A stretch of 64,000 bases of DNA, taken from Acidobacteriaceae bacterium. Its GTDB lineage: Bacteria; Acidobacteriota; Terriglobia; Terriglobales; Acidobacteriaceae. How positions within the stretch are numbered: position 1 is the first letter of the stretch; every line of letters starts with the position of its first letter. A program made the translations under genes and the position numbers. The DNA lies in NCBI GenBank assembly GCA_030038195.1, contig JASHPJ010000040.1:30533-94532 (forward strand), read 5' to 3'. Shown here piece after piece: positions 57,779 through 64,000 of the stretch. Under the pieces are notes generated by a model. The model saw nothing but the letters and a program-made list of their open reading frames with translations. It did no database searches and was not told where the DNA came from.

Positions 57779-58174
57779 TTGAATCCTTCTATACCCAGCA
57801 ACCGCTTCAGCTCAAATACTCTTTCCACGGCAGCCGGCAGAACTCCATCCACGCCGGTTAAACTAAATCAGCGATTCGAGCACGAGGTGGACGTGAAACG
57901 AGAACTGGATAGCCTGGTGGCGCAGATGCACTCCAGCGGCATCCGCTATGAGGAAGCGGTACGGGAGTTCAAACGGCAGTATCTGCGCGAAGTGCTTGTA
58001 GCGCACCGTGGCAACCAGTGCAAGGCAGCCGAGGAGCTGGGCATGCACCGCAACACGCTGAGCCGGACCATGGCCGAGCTGGGGCTGGAACTGTCCGAAG
58101 TGCGGGCCGGGCTCAAGCGTCCGCCGCGCTCCGAGCGTCCAGTGTATGGAACGCTCCGCCAGGGCTATCGCTAA
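57779..58174 (+). CDS. Fis-type helix-turn-helix DNA-binding protein
   Basis: A 131-residue protein from TTG 57779, with GAGGAG 11 bases upstream. The C-terminal HTH_8/Fis motif is FKRQYLREVLVAHRGNQCKAAEELGMHRNTLSRTMAELG (around residues 60-100), like the DNA-binding end of NtrC proteins and Fis. No ATPase domain is present. The N-terminal 40 residues are Ser/Thr/Pro-rich. Its TAA stop is immediately followed by the family B element. Confidence 0.85.
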   Translation: MNPSIPSNRFSSNTLSTAAGRTPSTPVKLNQRFEHEVDVKRELDSLVAQMHSSGIRYEEAVREFKRQYLREVLVAHRGNQCKAAEELGMHRNTLSRTMAELGLELSEVRAGLKRPPRSERPVYGTLRQGYR

Positions 58175-58459
58175 GGAAGCTCTGATTCAGTCACTCACTC
58201 ATTCTTCAGGGGCTATTGACTCCTGCAAATGGAATGTCCTATGTCATGAGAAAGGCAACCGCAGATCCTTCGACTCTCCGCCGCGGCGGACTGCACGGGA
58301 CTTCGCTTAGGACGACAACCGGACATTCTTTATGCAGCAATCAATAAAACCCCACTGCTCATCTTACGGTACCCCTTCGACAAGCTCAGGGCAGGCTCGA
58401 AGCCGTGCCTTTTCAAAAACGGTGACTCAATCAGAAATGGTGACTGAATCAGAGCTTCC
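58175..58459. mobile_element. MITE-like element, family B
   Basis: 285 bp with perfect 20-bp terminal inverted repeats GGAAGCTCTGATTCAGTCAC. It begins directly after the stop codon of the Fis-like gene. The interior carries the same cassette as family A (CCTTCGACTC, then TCCGCCGCGGCGGA, then a TCGCTTAGGACGAC variant), and a second CCCTTCGACAAGCTCAGGG block. Two direct repeats (GGTGACTCAATCAGA/GGTGACTGAATCAGA) adjoin the right end. No ORF. Confidence 0.9.
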
Positions 58460-58501
58460 CTGAAGCGCAGGCCCGCGGCCGGGCGTGACCGGCAATCTAT
58501 G

Positions 58502-58744
58502 ATGCATTCCCGAACACAGAGCCAGGAACCGCGCGTCGCCGTCGCACCAGATTTCGAGTGGGACGGTCAGGACACGTATCTGTTCGACATTGACGGCCCG
58601 CTCGCCGCGGCGAGCCGCGACCGCATCCACATGGATTCGGTGGCCACGGGCAGATCCAGCTTCAACGCGCTGCTCCAGCACAAGCCGGAGGTCTGCGCCT
58701 CCTCACTGGCCGACCTGCTGGCCGTTAGGCGGGCTGAGCCATGA
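58502..58744 (+). CDS. Small ORF coupled to the secretin gene
   Basis: An 80-residue ORF (MHSRTQSQEPRVAV..., with DFEWDGQDTYLFDIDGPLAA) whose stop overlaps the secretin ATG by 4 bp (ATGA), which favours a real gene. There is no good ribosome-binding site, no signal peptide and no domain I recognise. It begins 42 bp after the family B element. Confidence 0.4.
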   Translation: MHSRTQSQEPRVAVAPDFEWDGQDTYLFDIDGPLAAASRDRIHMDSVATGRSSFNALLQHKPEVCASSLADLLAVRRAEP

Positions 58745-60660
58745 GAGCGCCGCGCGTGCAGTTCGTTGCGGCCGCGCTGCTGCTGTGCGTGTTTCCTGCA
58801 AACATTCTTGCGCAGGCGGATGCTCCACCGGCCGCTGCGGTTTCTTCCAGCCAGGCGGCGCAGAGCCAGACGGACGACGCCGCGCACACGCCCACCGCAA
58901 GTGAGAAACGGCGCGCCACCCGGCTCTATCTCGACGCGAGCAAGCTCTTCGTGAGCGACCAGTTTGAGGCGGCGATGCGCGGATTCGCGCAGGCGGCCAA
59001 ACTCGATCCAACCAACAACGACTACCGGCTGTCACTGGAAGTGGCGCGCAGCCACGCGGTGACCGCGCTCATTCAGGCGGCGGCCAAGGCGCGGCTGACG
59101 GGCGACGAGGCAACGGCGCGGGCCGATCTGTCGCAGGCGCTGGAGCTCGACCCGAGAAACGCCGAGGCTACGCAGCACCTTGATGAGCTGGCCGACGATG
59201 CGGTCAGCGGCCAGCCGCAATCCATTTACGCGCAGACGGCGGCCACGCTGGGCGACGTGGCGCAGTTGCTTCCCGCCACGAGCCAGCACAGCTTTCACAT
59301 GCGCACAGACCGGCTGCAGGCCATTCGCCAGGTGTTTCAGGCGTATGGGGTCACAGTCATGCTCGACGACAGCGTGAGCAATCTGCCGGTGCGCATCGAT
59401 ATGGACGATGCGAGCTTTGCCGAGGCGGCGCGCATCCTGAGCATGGTGACGGATACGTTCTTCGTCCCGCTCGATCCGCATCACGCGCTGGTGGCACGCG
59501 ACACGCGCGAGCTGCGCGACCGCTACACGCGCGAAGAGCTGGAAACCATCTACACTCCGGGGCTGAGCAGCGACGAGCTGACCGAAGTGGAAAACCTGGC
59601 GAAGAATGTTTTCAACGCCAAGCAGACGGCAAAGGACCCGGCTGCCGAAAGCATCACGCTGCGCGCGCCGCCCAGCACGCTGGCCGCATTCAACCGCACC
59701 ATGCGCGTGCTGCTGGGCGGCCGCAACCAGGTGCTGCTCAACGTGAAGATGATCCAACTGGCGCACAACAGCACGCGCAATACGGGCGTGCAGCCGCCGC
59801 AGACGGTCACCGCCTTCAACGTCTACGCCGAGGAGCAGTCGATCCTGAACCAGAATGCGAGCCTGGTGCAGCAGATCATCTCGTCAGGGCTGGCGAGCCC
59901 GGGAGACACGCTGGCCATCCTGGGTATTCTGCTCGCTTCGGGCCAGGTTTCGAGCTCGCTGTTCTCCAGCGGCATTGTGCTGTTCGGCGGCGGATTGACG
60001 CTTTCAGGCCTTTCACCCACACCGGTGACCTTCAACCTGAATCTGAACAGCTCCGACTCGCGCGCAATCGACGATATCCAGTTGCGGCTGGGCGACGGCG
60101 AAGACGGAACGATCAAGGAAGGCGAGCGCTACCCCATTCAAACCTCGTCGTACTCGAGCCTTTCGTCCAGCGCACTGAGTAGCATTGCCGGATTAACCGC
60201 CGCAGGCACATCGGGCAGCCTGGCTTCGCTGGCCTCGTCGCTGGCCAGCACCGTGCCGAATATCCCCATGATCCAGTACCAGGATCTCGGGCTGACGCTC
60301 AAGGCCACGCCCAGGGTGTTGCGCAACGACGACGTCGCTCTCAAGCTGGATTTGACCCTCAGCGCGCTCTCCGGATCTTCGATCGACGGCAACCCGATCC
60401 TGAACAACCAGTCGTACTCAGGAGTGGCTACGCTCAAGAAGGATGAGGCGACGGTGATTGCCACGGAACTGAGCCGGTCACAGAGCATGGCGATCAGCGG
60501 GACGCCGGGGCTCAGCGAGATTCCCGGCCTGAACAACGCCACCAGCAAAGACCAGCAGCAGAACTACGCGACGCTGGTCATCGTGATCACGCCGCACGTG
60601 GTGCGCGGCACGCAGGCCGCCGGACACACGCCGATGATGCTGGTGGACAAGGACCAGTAG
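58741..60660 (+). CDS. Secretin of a type II secretion/type IV pilus system
   Basis: A 639-residue outer-membrane channel protein with a signal peptide (QFVAAALLLCVFPANILAQ). TPR-like repeats occupy residues 55-150 (DQFEAAMRGFAQAAKLDPTN, LTGDEATARADLSQALELDP), then N-domains (IRQVFQAYGVTVMLDDSVSN; NVFNAKQTAKD). The secretin domain starts about residue 330 and ends with IPGLNN...ATLVIVITPHVV, the family signature. A Ser/Ala-rich stretch near 470-500 may be the gate loop. It probably serves the pilus operon 19 kb upstream. Confidence 0.9.
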   Translation: MRAPRVQFVAAALLLCVFPANILAQADAPPAAAVSSSQAAQSQTDDAAHTPTASEKRRATRLYLDASKLFVSDQFEAAMRGFAQAAKLDPTNNDYRLSLEVARSHAVTALIQAAAKARLTGDEATARADLSQALELDPRNAEATQHLDELADDAVSGQPQSIYAQTAATLGDVAQLLPATSQHSFHMRTDRLQAIRQVFQAYGVTVMLDDSVSNLPVRIDMDDASFAEAARILSMVTDTFFVPLDPHHALVARDTRELRDRYTREELETIYTPGLSSDELTEVENLAKNVFNAKQTAKDPAAESITLRAPPSTLAAFNRTMRVLLGGRNQVLLNVKMIQLAHNSTRNTGVQPPQTVTAFNVYAEEQSILNQNASLVQQIISSGLASPGDTLAILGILLASGQVSSSLFSSGIVLFGGGLTLSGLSPTPVTFNLNLNSSDSRAIDDIQLRLGDGEDGTIKEGERYPIQTSSYSSLSSSALSSIAGLTAAGTSGSLASLASSLASTVPNIPMIQYQDLGLTLKATPRVLRNDDVALKLDLTLSALSGSSIDGNPILNNQSYSGVATLKKDEATVIATELSRSQSMAISGTPGLSEIPGLNNATSKDQQQNYATLVIVITPHVVRGTQAAGHTPMMLVDKDQ

Positions 60661-60699
60661 GATTCTTCTGCGCCCGTGTCATTTCCCTACAGACACGTA

Positions 60700-60735
60700 C
60701 CCCTCACGGCAGCTCCTTCGAGTTGCCGTGAGGGG
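60700..60735. terminator. Bidirectional hairpin between secretin and DsbA-like genes
   Basis: CCCCTCACGGCA-12 nt-TGCCGTGAGGGG, a perfect 12-bp stem in the 100-bp convergent gap. It has few Ts, so it may need Rho or act as a barrier. Confidence 0.65.
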
Positions 60736-60760
60736 TTACGCCATGAGAGACGCCTGTTCC

Positions 60761-61771
60761 TTACTGCATGATGCCGTCCAGCTTGGCCTGGTACTGGATG
60801 ATCTTCTTCAGCGTGTCGTAGGGTGCATTGGCCGGGACTATGCGGCCGTTGATGGCCAGCATGGGCACCGAGGTCACGCCCAGATCGGATGCAAGCTTGA
60901 TCGACGCCTCCACCTGCTCTTTGACTGCGGGAGTCTGCGCGCAGGCTGAAATCTTCGCCGGGTCGAGTCCGGCCTTGGTGGTGGCGCTGTTCAGAGTCAG
61001 CGTGGCGCCGTCGGACGTGCCCAGGCCCTCCTGGCCTTCAAACACGGCCGCAGCGTACTGGAAGAAAGCGTTGCTGCCGCCCAGCTTGTTCACGCACACG
61101 CCGTACTCGGCCGCGCTGAGCGCCTGCGGGTGGATCTGAACGATGGGATCGTTCTGGAAGACGAAGCGCGCGTTGGGAAAGTCCACGGCCAGCTTGTCCA
61201 TATTGGCCTGGGCCTCTTTGCAGTGCGGGCATTGAAAATCGGCAAACTCGACCACCTCGAAGTCCTTCGACGCCGAGCCACGATAGGGGCCGTCCGCGCG
61301 CTGCTGAAGGTCGGCACGGTGCTCCGCAAAGGGATGCGCGCCGAAGGGGATCACGTCGTCGCCGGAGATGACGTGCTTGCCATCGGGAAGGACAAAGAAC
61401 TCAATTCCCTGCGGCTTCTCCTTGCCGGTTTTGTCGCCAATGAAGATGATCACCTTGCTCAACCCATCTACCGGCGTCTTCAAAATGGCCTGCACCTGCC
61501 AGATGCGGTTCTCGTCGTAGCCCCAGTTGGATTCGAGAAAGGCGTTGATCTCATCCCTGGTGGGCGAGGCGGCGGTAAAGTTTGCCGGATCAGGCTTGGG
61601 AAACACAGGCGGCGCGGCGGGCGCGGGCGCAGCCGGCGCAGGCGTGGTGGGTGTGGCGGGCGTTTGAGCGGGCGCGGCAGGAACCTGCGTCTGCGCGCGG
61701 GCTGGAATCATGGACAGGGAAAGGGAAAAGAGCGCAGCAGCGCTGAGAAAACGAACGGACGGACGAATCAA
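60761..61771 (-). CDS. DsbA-like thioredoxin-fold protein, secreted
   Basis: A 336-residue protein from TTG 61771, with AAGGAG upstream. Signal peptide (LSAAALFSLSLSMIPARA), Pro/Ala-rich linker (30-60), an N-terminal domain with ESNWGYDENRIWQVQAI, then a thioredoxin/DsbA domain with the redox motif CPHC near residue 181. The cis-Pro loop is TSVPMLAING. It likely oxidises or isomerises disulfides in the periplasm, where the secretin assembles. Two further Cys (GVCVNKL, ISACAQ) may form a structural disulfide. Confidence 0.88.
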   Translation of the reverse strand: MIRPSVRFLSAAALFSLSLSMIPARAQTQVPAAPAQTPATPTTPAPAAPAPAAPPVFPKPDPANFTAASPTRDEINAFLESNWGYDENRIWQVQAILKTPVDGLSKVIIFIGDKTGKEKPQGIEFFVLPDGKHVISGDDVIPFGAHPFAEHRADLQQRADGPYRGSASKDFEVVEFADFQCPHCKEAQANMDKLAVDFPNARFVFQNDPIVQIHPQALSAAEYGVCVNKLGGSNAFFQYAAAVFEGQEGLGTSDGATLTLNSATTKAGLDPAKISACAQTPAVKEQVEASIKLASDLGVTSVPMLAINGRIVPANAPYDTLKKIIQYQAKLDGIMQ

Positions 61772-61880
61772 GCGGTTCTCCTTAAAGCGTTTCTCACCAC
61801 CAGGCCAGGAAACGCTGCGTTTCGCGGAATCCGGGGCCTCCCAAGCTCGCGCGGAGCCGTTCCGAATCCCAGACTCTAGC

Positions 61881-63524
61881 TTATACCTTCACTTTCACGG
61901 CGATGGGAAATCTGCGCCCCATGCCGAAGGATTTGGAGGTAACTTTCAGCACCGGCGCGGCCTGCTGGCGCTTGTATTCGGCGCGCTCGATGAGCCGCAC
62001 CACCTGTTGGACGAGGTCGATCGGGAATCCGTTGGCGGCGGCGATGCGCTCGGGGGTTTCGTAGCGCTCGACGTAGGCTTCCACGATGGGATCAAGCACT
62101 TCGTAGGGCGGTAGCGAGTCGGTGTCGCGCTGGCCAGGACGCAGTTCCGCCGAGGGTGGCTTTTCAAGGATCGCAGCCGGAATGATCTCCCACTCACGGT
62201 TGAGCCAGTTGCAGACGGCGTAGACGCGGGTCTTGACCAGGTCGCCGATGACCGCCAGCGCGCCCACCATGTCACCGTAGAGCGTGCAGTAGCCCACGGC
62301 CATCTCGGATTTGTTGCCGGTGGTGAGCACCAGCGCGTTCAATTTGTTCGAGAGCGCCATCAGCAGCGTGCCGCGAATGCGCGGCTGGATGTTTTCTTCG
62401 GTGATATCGTGCTGCAGGCCGCGAAAGACCGGGTGCAGCGACCGGTTGAACTCCTCGAAGAGCACGGTGATGGAAATCTGCTCAAACGCAATGCCCAGAT
62501 TGGCGGCGAGCCTGCGGCTGTCGTCAATGGAGCCGCTCGATGAGTAGGGGCTGGGCATGCCGATGCCGATGACGTTTTCGGCGCCGAGGGCATCGGCGGC
62601 GATGGCGGCCACCAGGGCAGAGTCGATGCCGCCGCTCAGGCCGACGAGGACCTTGCGGAATCCGCATTTGCGCACGTAGTCGCGCGTACCCAGCACCAGA
62701 GCGCGATACGCGGCCTCGGTGTCGTCGTCTTGGGGAGCGGCAATCACCGGCGCGGTGAAGGGATCGAGGACGACCAGGTCTTCCCTGAATGACGCGGCCT
62801 GCGCGGTGAGCTCGCCGCGGCCGTTCAGCGCTAGCGACGAGCCATCGAAGATAAGGCTGTCGTTGCCGCCCACCTGGTTGCACAGCAGCACGGGGATTCC
62901 GTCGCGGCGGGCGATGGCCGCCAGCATCTCGCGGCGGACGGCACGCTTGGAATGCCAGAAAGGCGAAGACGACAGATTGATGTGCAGCGCAGGATGCTGG
63001 CGCATCAACTCTTCCATGGGGTCGACGGTGTAGAGCCGGCGCGGCCAGAAGTTCTTATCGTTCCACGCGTCTTCGCAGATGCTGATGGCCAGGCGCACGC
63101 CGTCAAGCTCGGCCACCTGCTGGGTTTTCGCGGGTGCGAAGTAGCGCTGCTCGTCAAAAACGTCGTAGAACGGCAGCAGGCGCTTGTGCTGCTCCAGGAG
63201 CAGACGGCCCTTGTCGAGCAGCACGGCCGCGTTGACTGCGGGCTTTCCGGCATCGCTGTCAGAAGGCAAGGCCACGCCGGCCAGAACCGCGGCGGGCAGA
63301 TCGCGCGTGGCTTCAGCCAGCTCGTCCACGGCCTCGCGGCAGCGGGCCAGGAAGCTGGGCTTTTCGAGAAAGTCGGCAGGCGGGTAGCCACAGACGGCCA
63401 GCTCGGAAAATACCACCAGCCGCGCTCCAGCCTGCGCCGCGTGCTGGCTTGCGGCAACAATTTTTTCAAGATTTCCGGTGAAATCCCCCACGGTGGGATC
63501 TACCTGGGCGAGCGCGATCTTCAC
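61881..63524 (-). CDS. nadE: Glutamine-dependent NAD+ synthetase
   Basis: A 547-residue protein from GTG 63524. The N-terminal nitrilase-like amidase has Glu in FSELAVCGYPP, Lys in EQHKRLLPFYDVFDE and Cys in ISICEDAWND. The C-terminal synthetase has the ATP pyrophosphatase loop SGGIDSALVAAIAADALG near residue 293. It makes NAD+ from deamido-NAD with ammonia from glutamine, last step of NAD synthesis. Length is typical for this two-domain form. The gap to the DsbA-like gene is 109 bp. Confidence 0.95.
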   Translation of the reverse strand: MKIALAQVDPTVGDFTGNLEKIVAASQHAAQAGARLVVFSELAVCGYPPADFLEKPSFLARCREAVDELAEATRDLPAAVLAGVALPSDSDAGKPAVNAAVLLDKGRLLLEQHKRLLPFYDVFDEQRYFAPAKTQQVAELDGVRLAISICEDAWNDKNFWPRRLYTVDPMEELMRQHPALHINLSSSPFWHSKRAVRREMLAAIARRDGIPVLLCNQVGGNDSLIFDGSSLALNGRGELTAQAASFREDLVVLDPFTAPVIAAPQDDDTEAAYRALVLGTRDYVRKCGFRKVLVGLSGGIDSALVAAIAADALGAENVIGIGMPSPYSSSGSIDDSRRLAANLGIAFEQISITVLFEEFNRSLHPVFRGLQHDITEENIQPRIRGTLLMALSNKLNALVLTTGNKSEMAVGYCTLYGDMVGALAVIGDLVKTRVYAVCNWLNREWEIIPAAILEKPPSAELRPGQRDTDSLPPYEVLDPIVEAYVERYETPERIAAANGFPIDLVQQVVRLIERAEYKRQQAAPVLKVTSKSFGMGRRFPIAVKVKV

Positions 63525-63581
63525 ACTTCCAGTTTAGAGCAGTTCTCCAATGCACGTGCAGTGTGCACGAATGTGCCTGGT

Positions 63582-63601
63582 GGCTCTTTCTTAGAAAGGC
63601 C
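63582..63601. repeat. Satellite hairpin near family A copy 5
   Basis: GGC-T-CTTTC-TTA-GAAAG-GCC, 10 bp left of copy 5, preceded by AATGCACGTGCA as beside copy 4. Confidence 0.45.
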
Positions 63602-63611
63602 GGAAACTATT

Positions 63612-63788
63612 CTAGTGTGGTGTCCCAGAAGCTCGTATCCTAAATTGACATCCTAAAGCGCAGGTTCCACCACGGCGGATCTTTGACCTTCGACCTTCGA
63701 CCTTCGACTCAGTTTGGCGCAAAACGCGCCAAAATTCGCTCAGGATGACAGCTTATTTGTGATATGAACTTCTGACTCAGGACACTAG
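63612..63788. mobile_element. MITE-like palindromic element, family A copy 5
   Basis: 177 bp, CTAG at both ends. The terminal repeats pair over about 37 bp with mismatches. The cassette hairpin is TTTGGCGC-AAAAC-GCGCCAAA. TTCGACC is repeated in tandem just before it (three times) and CTCAGGATGACAG follows. Its right CTAG is also the left edge of the transposase-bearing IS. Confidence 0.88.
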
Positions 63789-63836
63789 GGTGTGCCGTCA
63801 CGAGATGGTGTAATGTGCGAAGATGGCAGAGTGAGG

Positions 63837-64000
63837 ATGCAATCAGCCGCGTATCACCGTCACGACCTGAGCGATCACGCCTGGGAATTGCTCTCTGTTC
63901 ATCTTCCAGGACAAAAGGGTCAATGGGGCGGTATCGCCCAGGACAACCGGCGCTTTCTCAACGGTGTTTTCTGAATATTGCGCAGCGGAGCACCCTGGCG
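63837..64000 (+). pseudogene. IS5-family transposase, N-terminal part with in-frame stop
   Basis: From ATG 63837 (GAGTGAGG upstream) it reads RHDLSDHAWELL, LPGQKGQWGG, DNRRFLNGVF, the usual N-terminus of IS5/IS427-type transposases. TGA at 63972-63974 then stands where the family has Trp (FLNAVLWILRTGAPWRDLP type). The same frame continues ILRSGAPW to the window edge, so this is a nonsense change, not a frameshift. The probable IS left end GGGTGTGCCGTCACG begins just after the CTAG of copy 5. Confidence 0.8.

Noticed and set aside
61786-61816. Hairpin between nadE and the DsbA-like gene as terminator
   Set aside because: AGCGTTTC/GAAACGCT pairs over 8 bp, but no T-run follows and it abuts the next ribosome-binding site; role unclear.

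Overview
The window is a GC-rich (roughly 60-65% by eye), gene-dense bacterial chromosome segment. It most resembles the class Terriglobia (Acidobacteriia) of the Acidobacteriota. The pointers are a large FtsX/MacB-type permease with no ATPase beside it (the acidobacterial ADOP type), a VWFA-domain secreted protein of the type common in that phylum, a winged-helix/AAA signalling regulator, a SpoIVB/S55-like secreted protein, and many short palindromic intergenic elements. I have no database match; the assignment rests on gene content. No rRNA, tRNA or CRISPR was seen.

Layout. 0-4.6 kb: 5' part of a phosphofructokinase, an unknown membrane protein, a long-chain acyl-CoA ligase and a membrane diguanylate cyclase. 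4.8-11.5 kb: a tightly coupled arginine operon, argR-argC-argB-argD-argF-argH-NAGS, behind a promoter overlaid by two ARG-box-like sites 21 bp apart. 11.5-15.1 kb: a secreted LolA-like protein, a nickel/cobalt permease, a GH29 fucosidase and a small conserved protein. 15.3-17.8 kb: feoAB, with a perfect 14-bp inverted repeat around its -10 and a hairpin terminator behind. 18.0-22.6 kb: a type III PKS-methyltransferase-flavoprotein operon facing an olsB-olsA-like ornithine-lipid operon. 23.0-26.8 kb: a MetH split into two overlapping genes. 27.1-32.5 kb: ftsY, ribD, a regulator with a secreted protein, and ribE. 32.7-39.4 kb: a type IV pilus/T2SS-like assembly operon (pilC, pilB, pilM, pilN, pilO, a pilP/gspC-like gene, a pseudopilin). 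A secretin lies 19 kb further on, at 58.7 kb. 39.5-48.5 kb: an A-type Fe-S carrier, a convergent pair of paralogous mini membrane proteins, VWFA, S55, a zinc alcohol dehydrogenase, a sugar-dehydrogenase-like beta-propeller and an OxyR-type regulator. 48.8-55.0 kb: smc and the ADOP permease. 55.0-63.5 kb: a probable structured RNA (6S-like), purC, cvpA, a Fis-like regulator, the secretin, a DsbA-like thioredoxin and nadE. The window ends inside an IS5-family transposase with an in-frame stop.

The least ordinary content is between the genes. Five copies of one 140-180-bp inverted-repeat element with (C/T)TAG ends occur, plus one copy each of two other MITE-like elements with long terminal inverted repeats (20/20 and 24/27). 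Two of the families share an internal cassette: a fixed frame (CCTTCGACTC ... CTCAGGATGACA) around a perfect hairpin whose stem sequence differs from copy to copy while pairing is kept. Several elements begin exactly at a gene's stop codon. I consider this modular hairpin system the best candidate here for something under-described.
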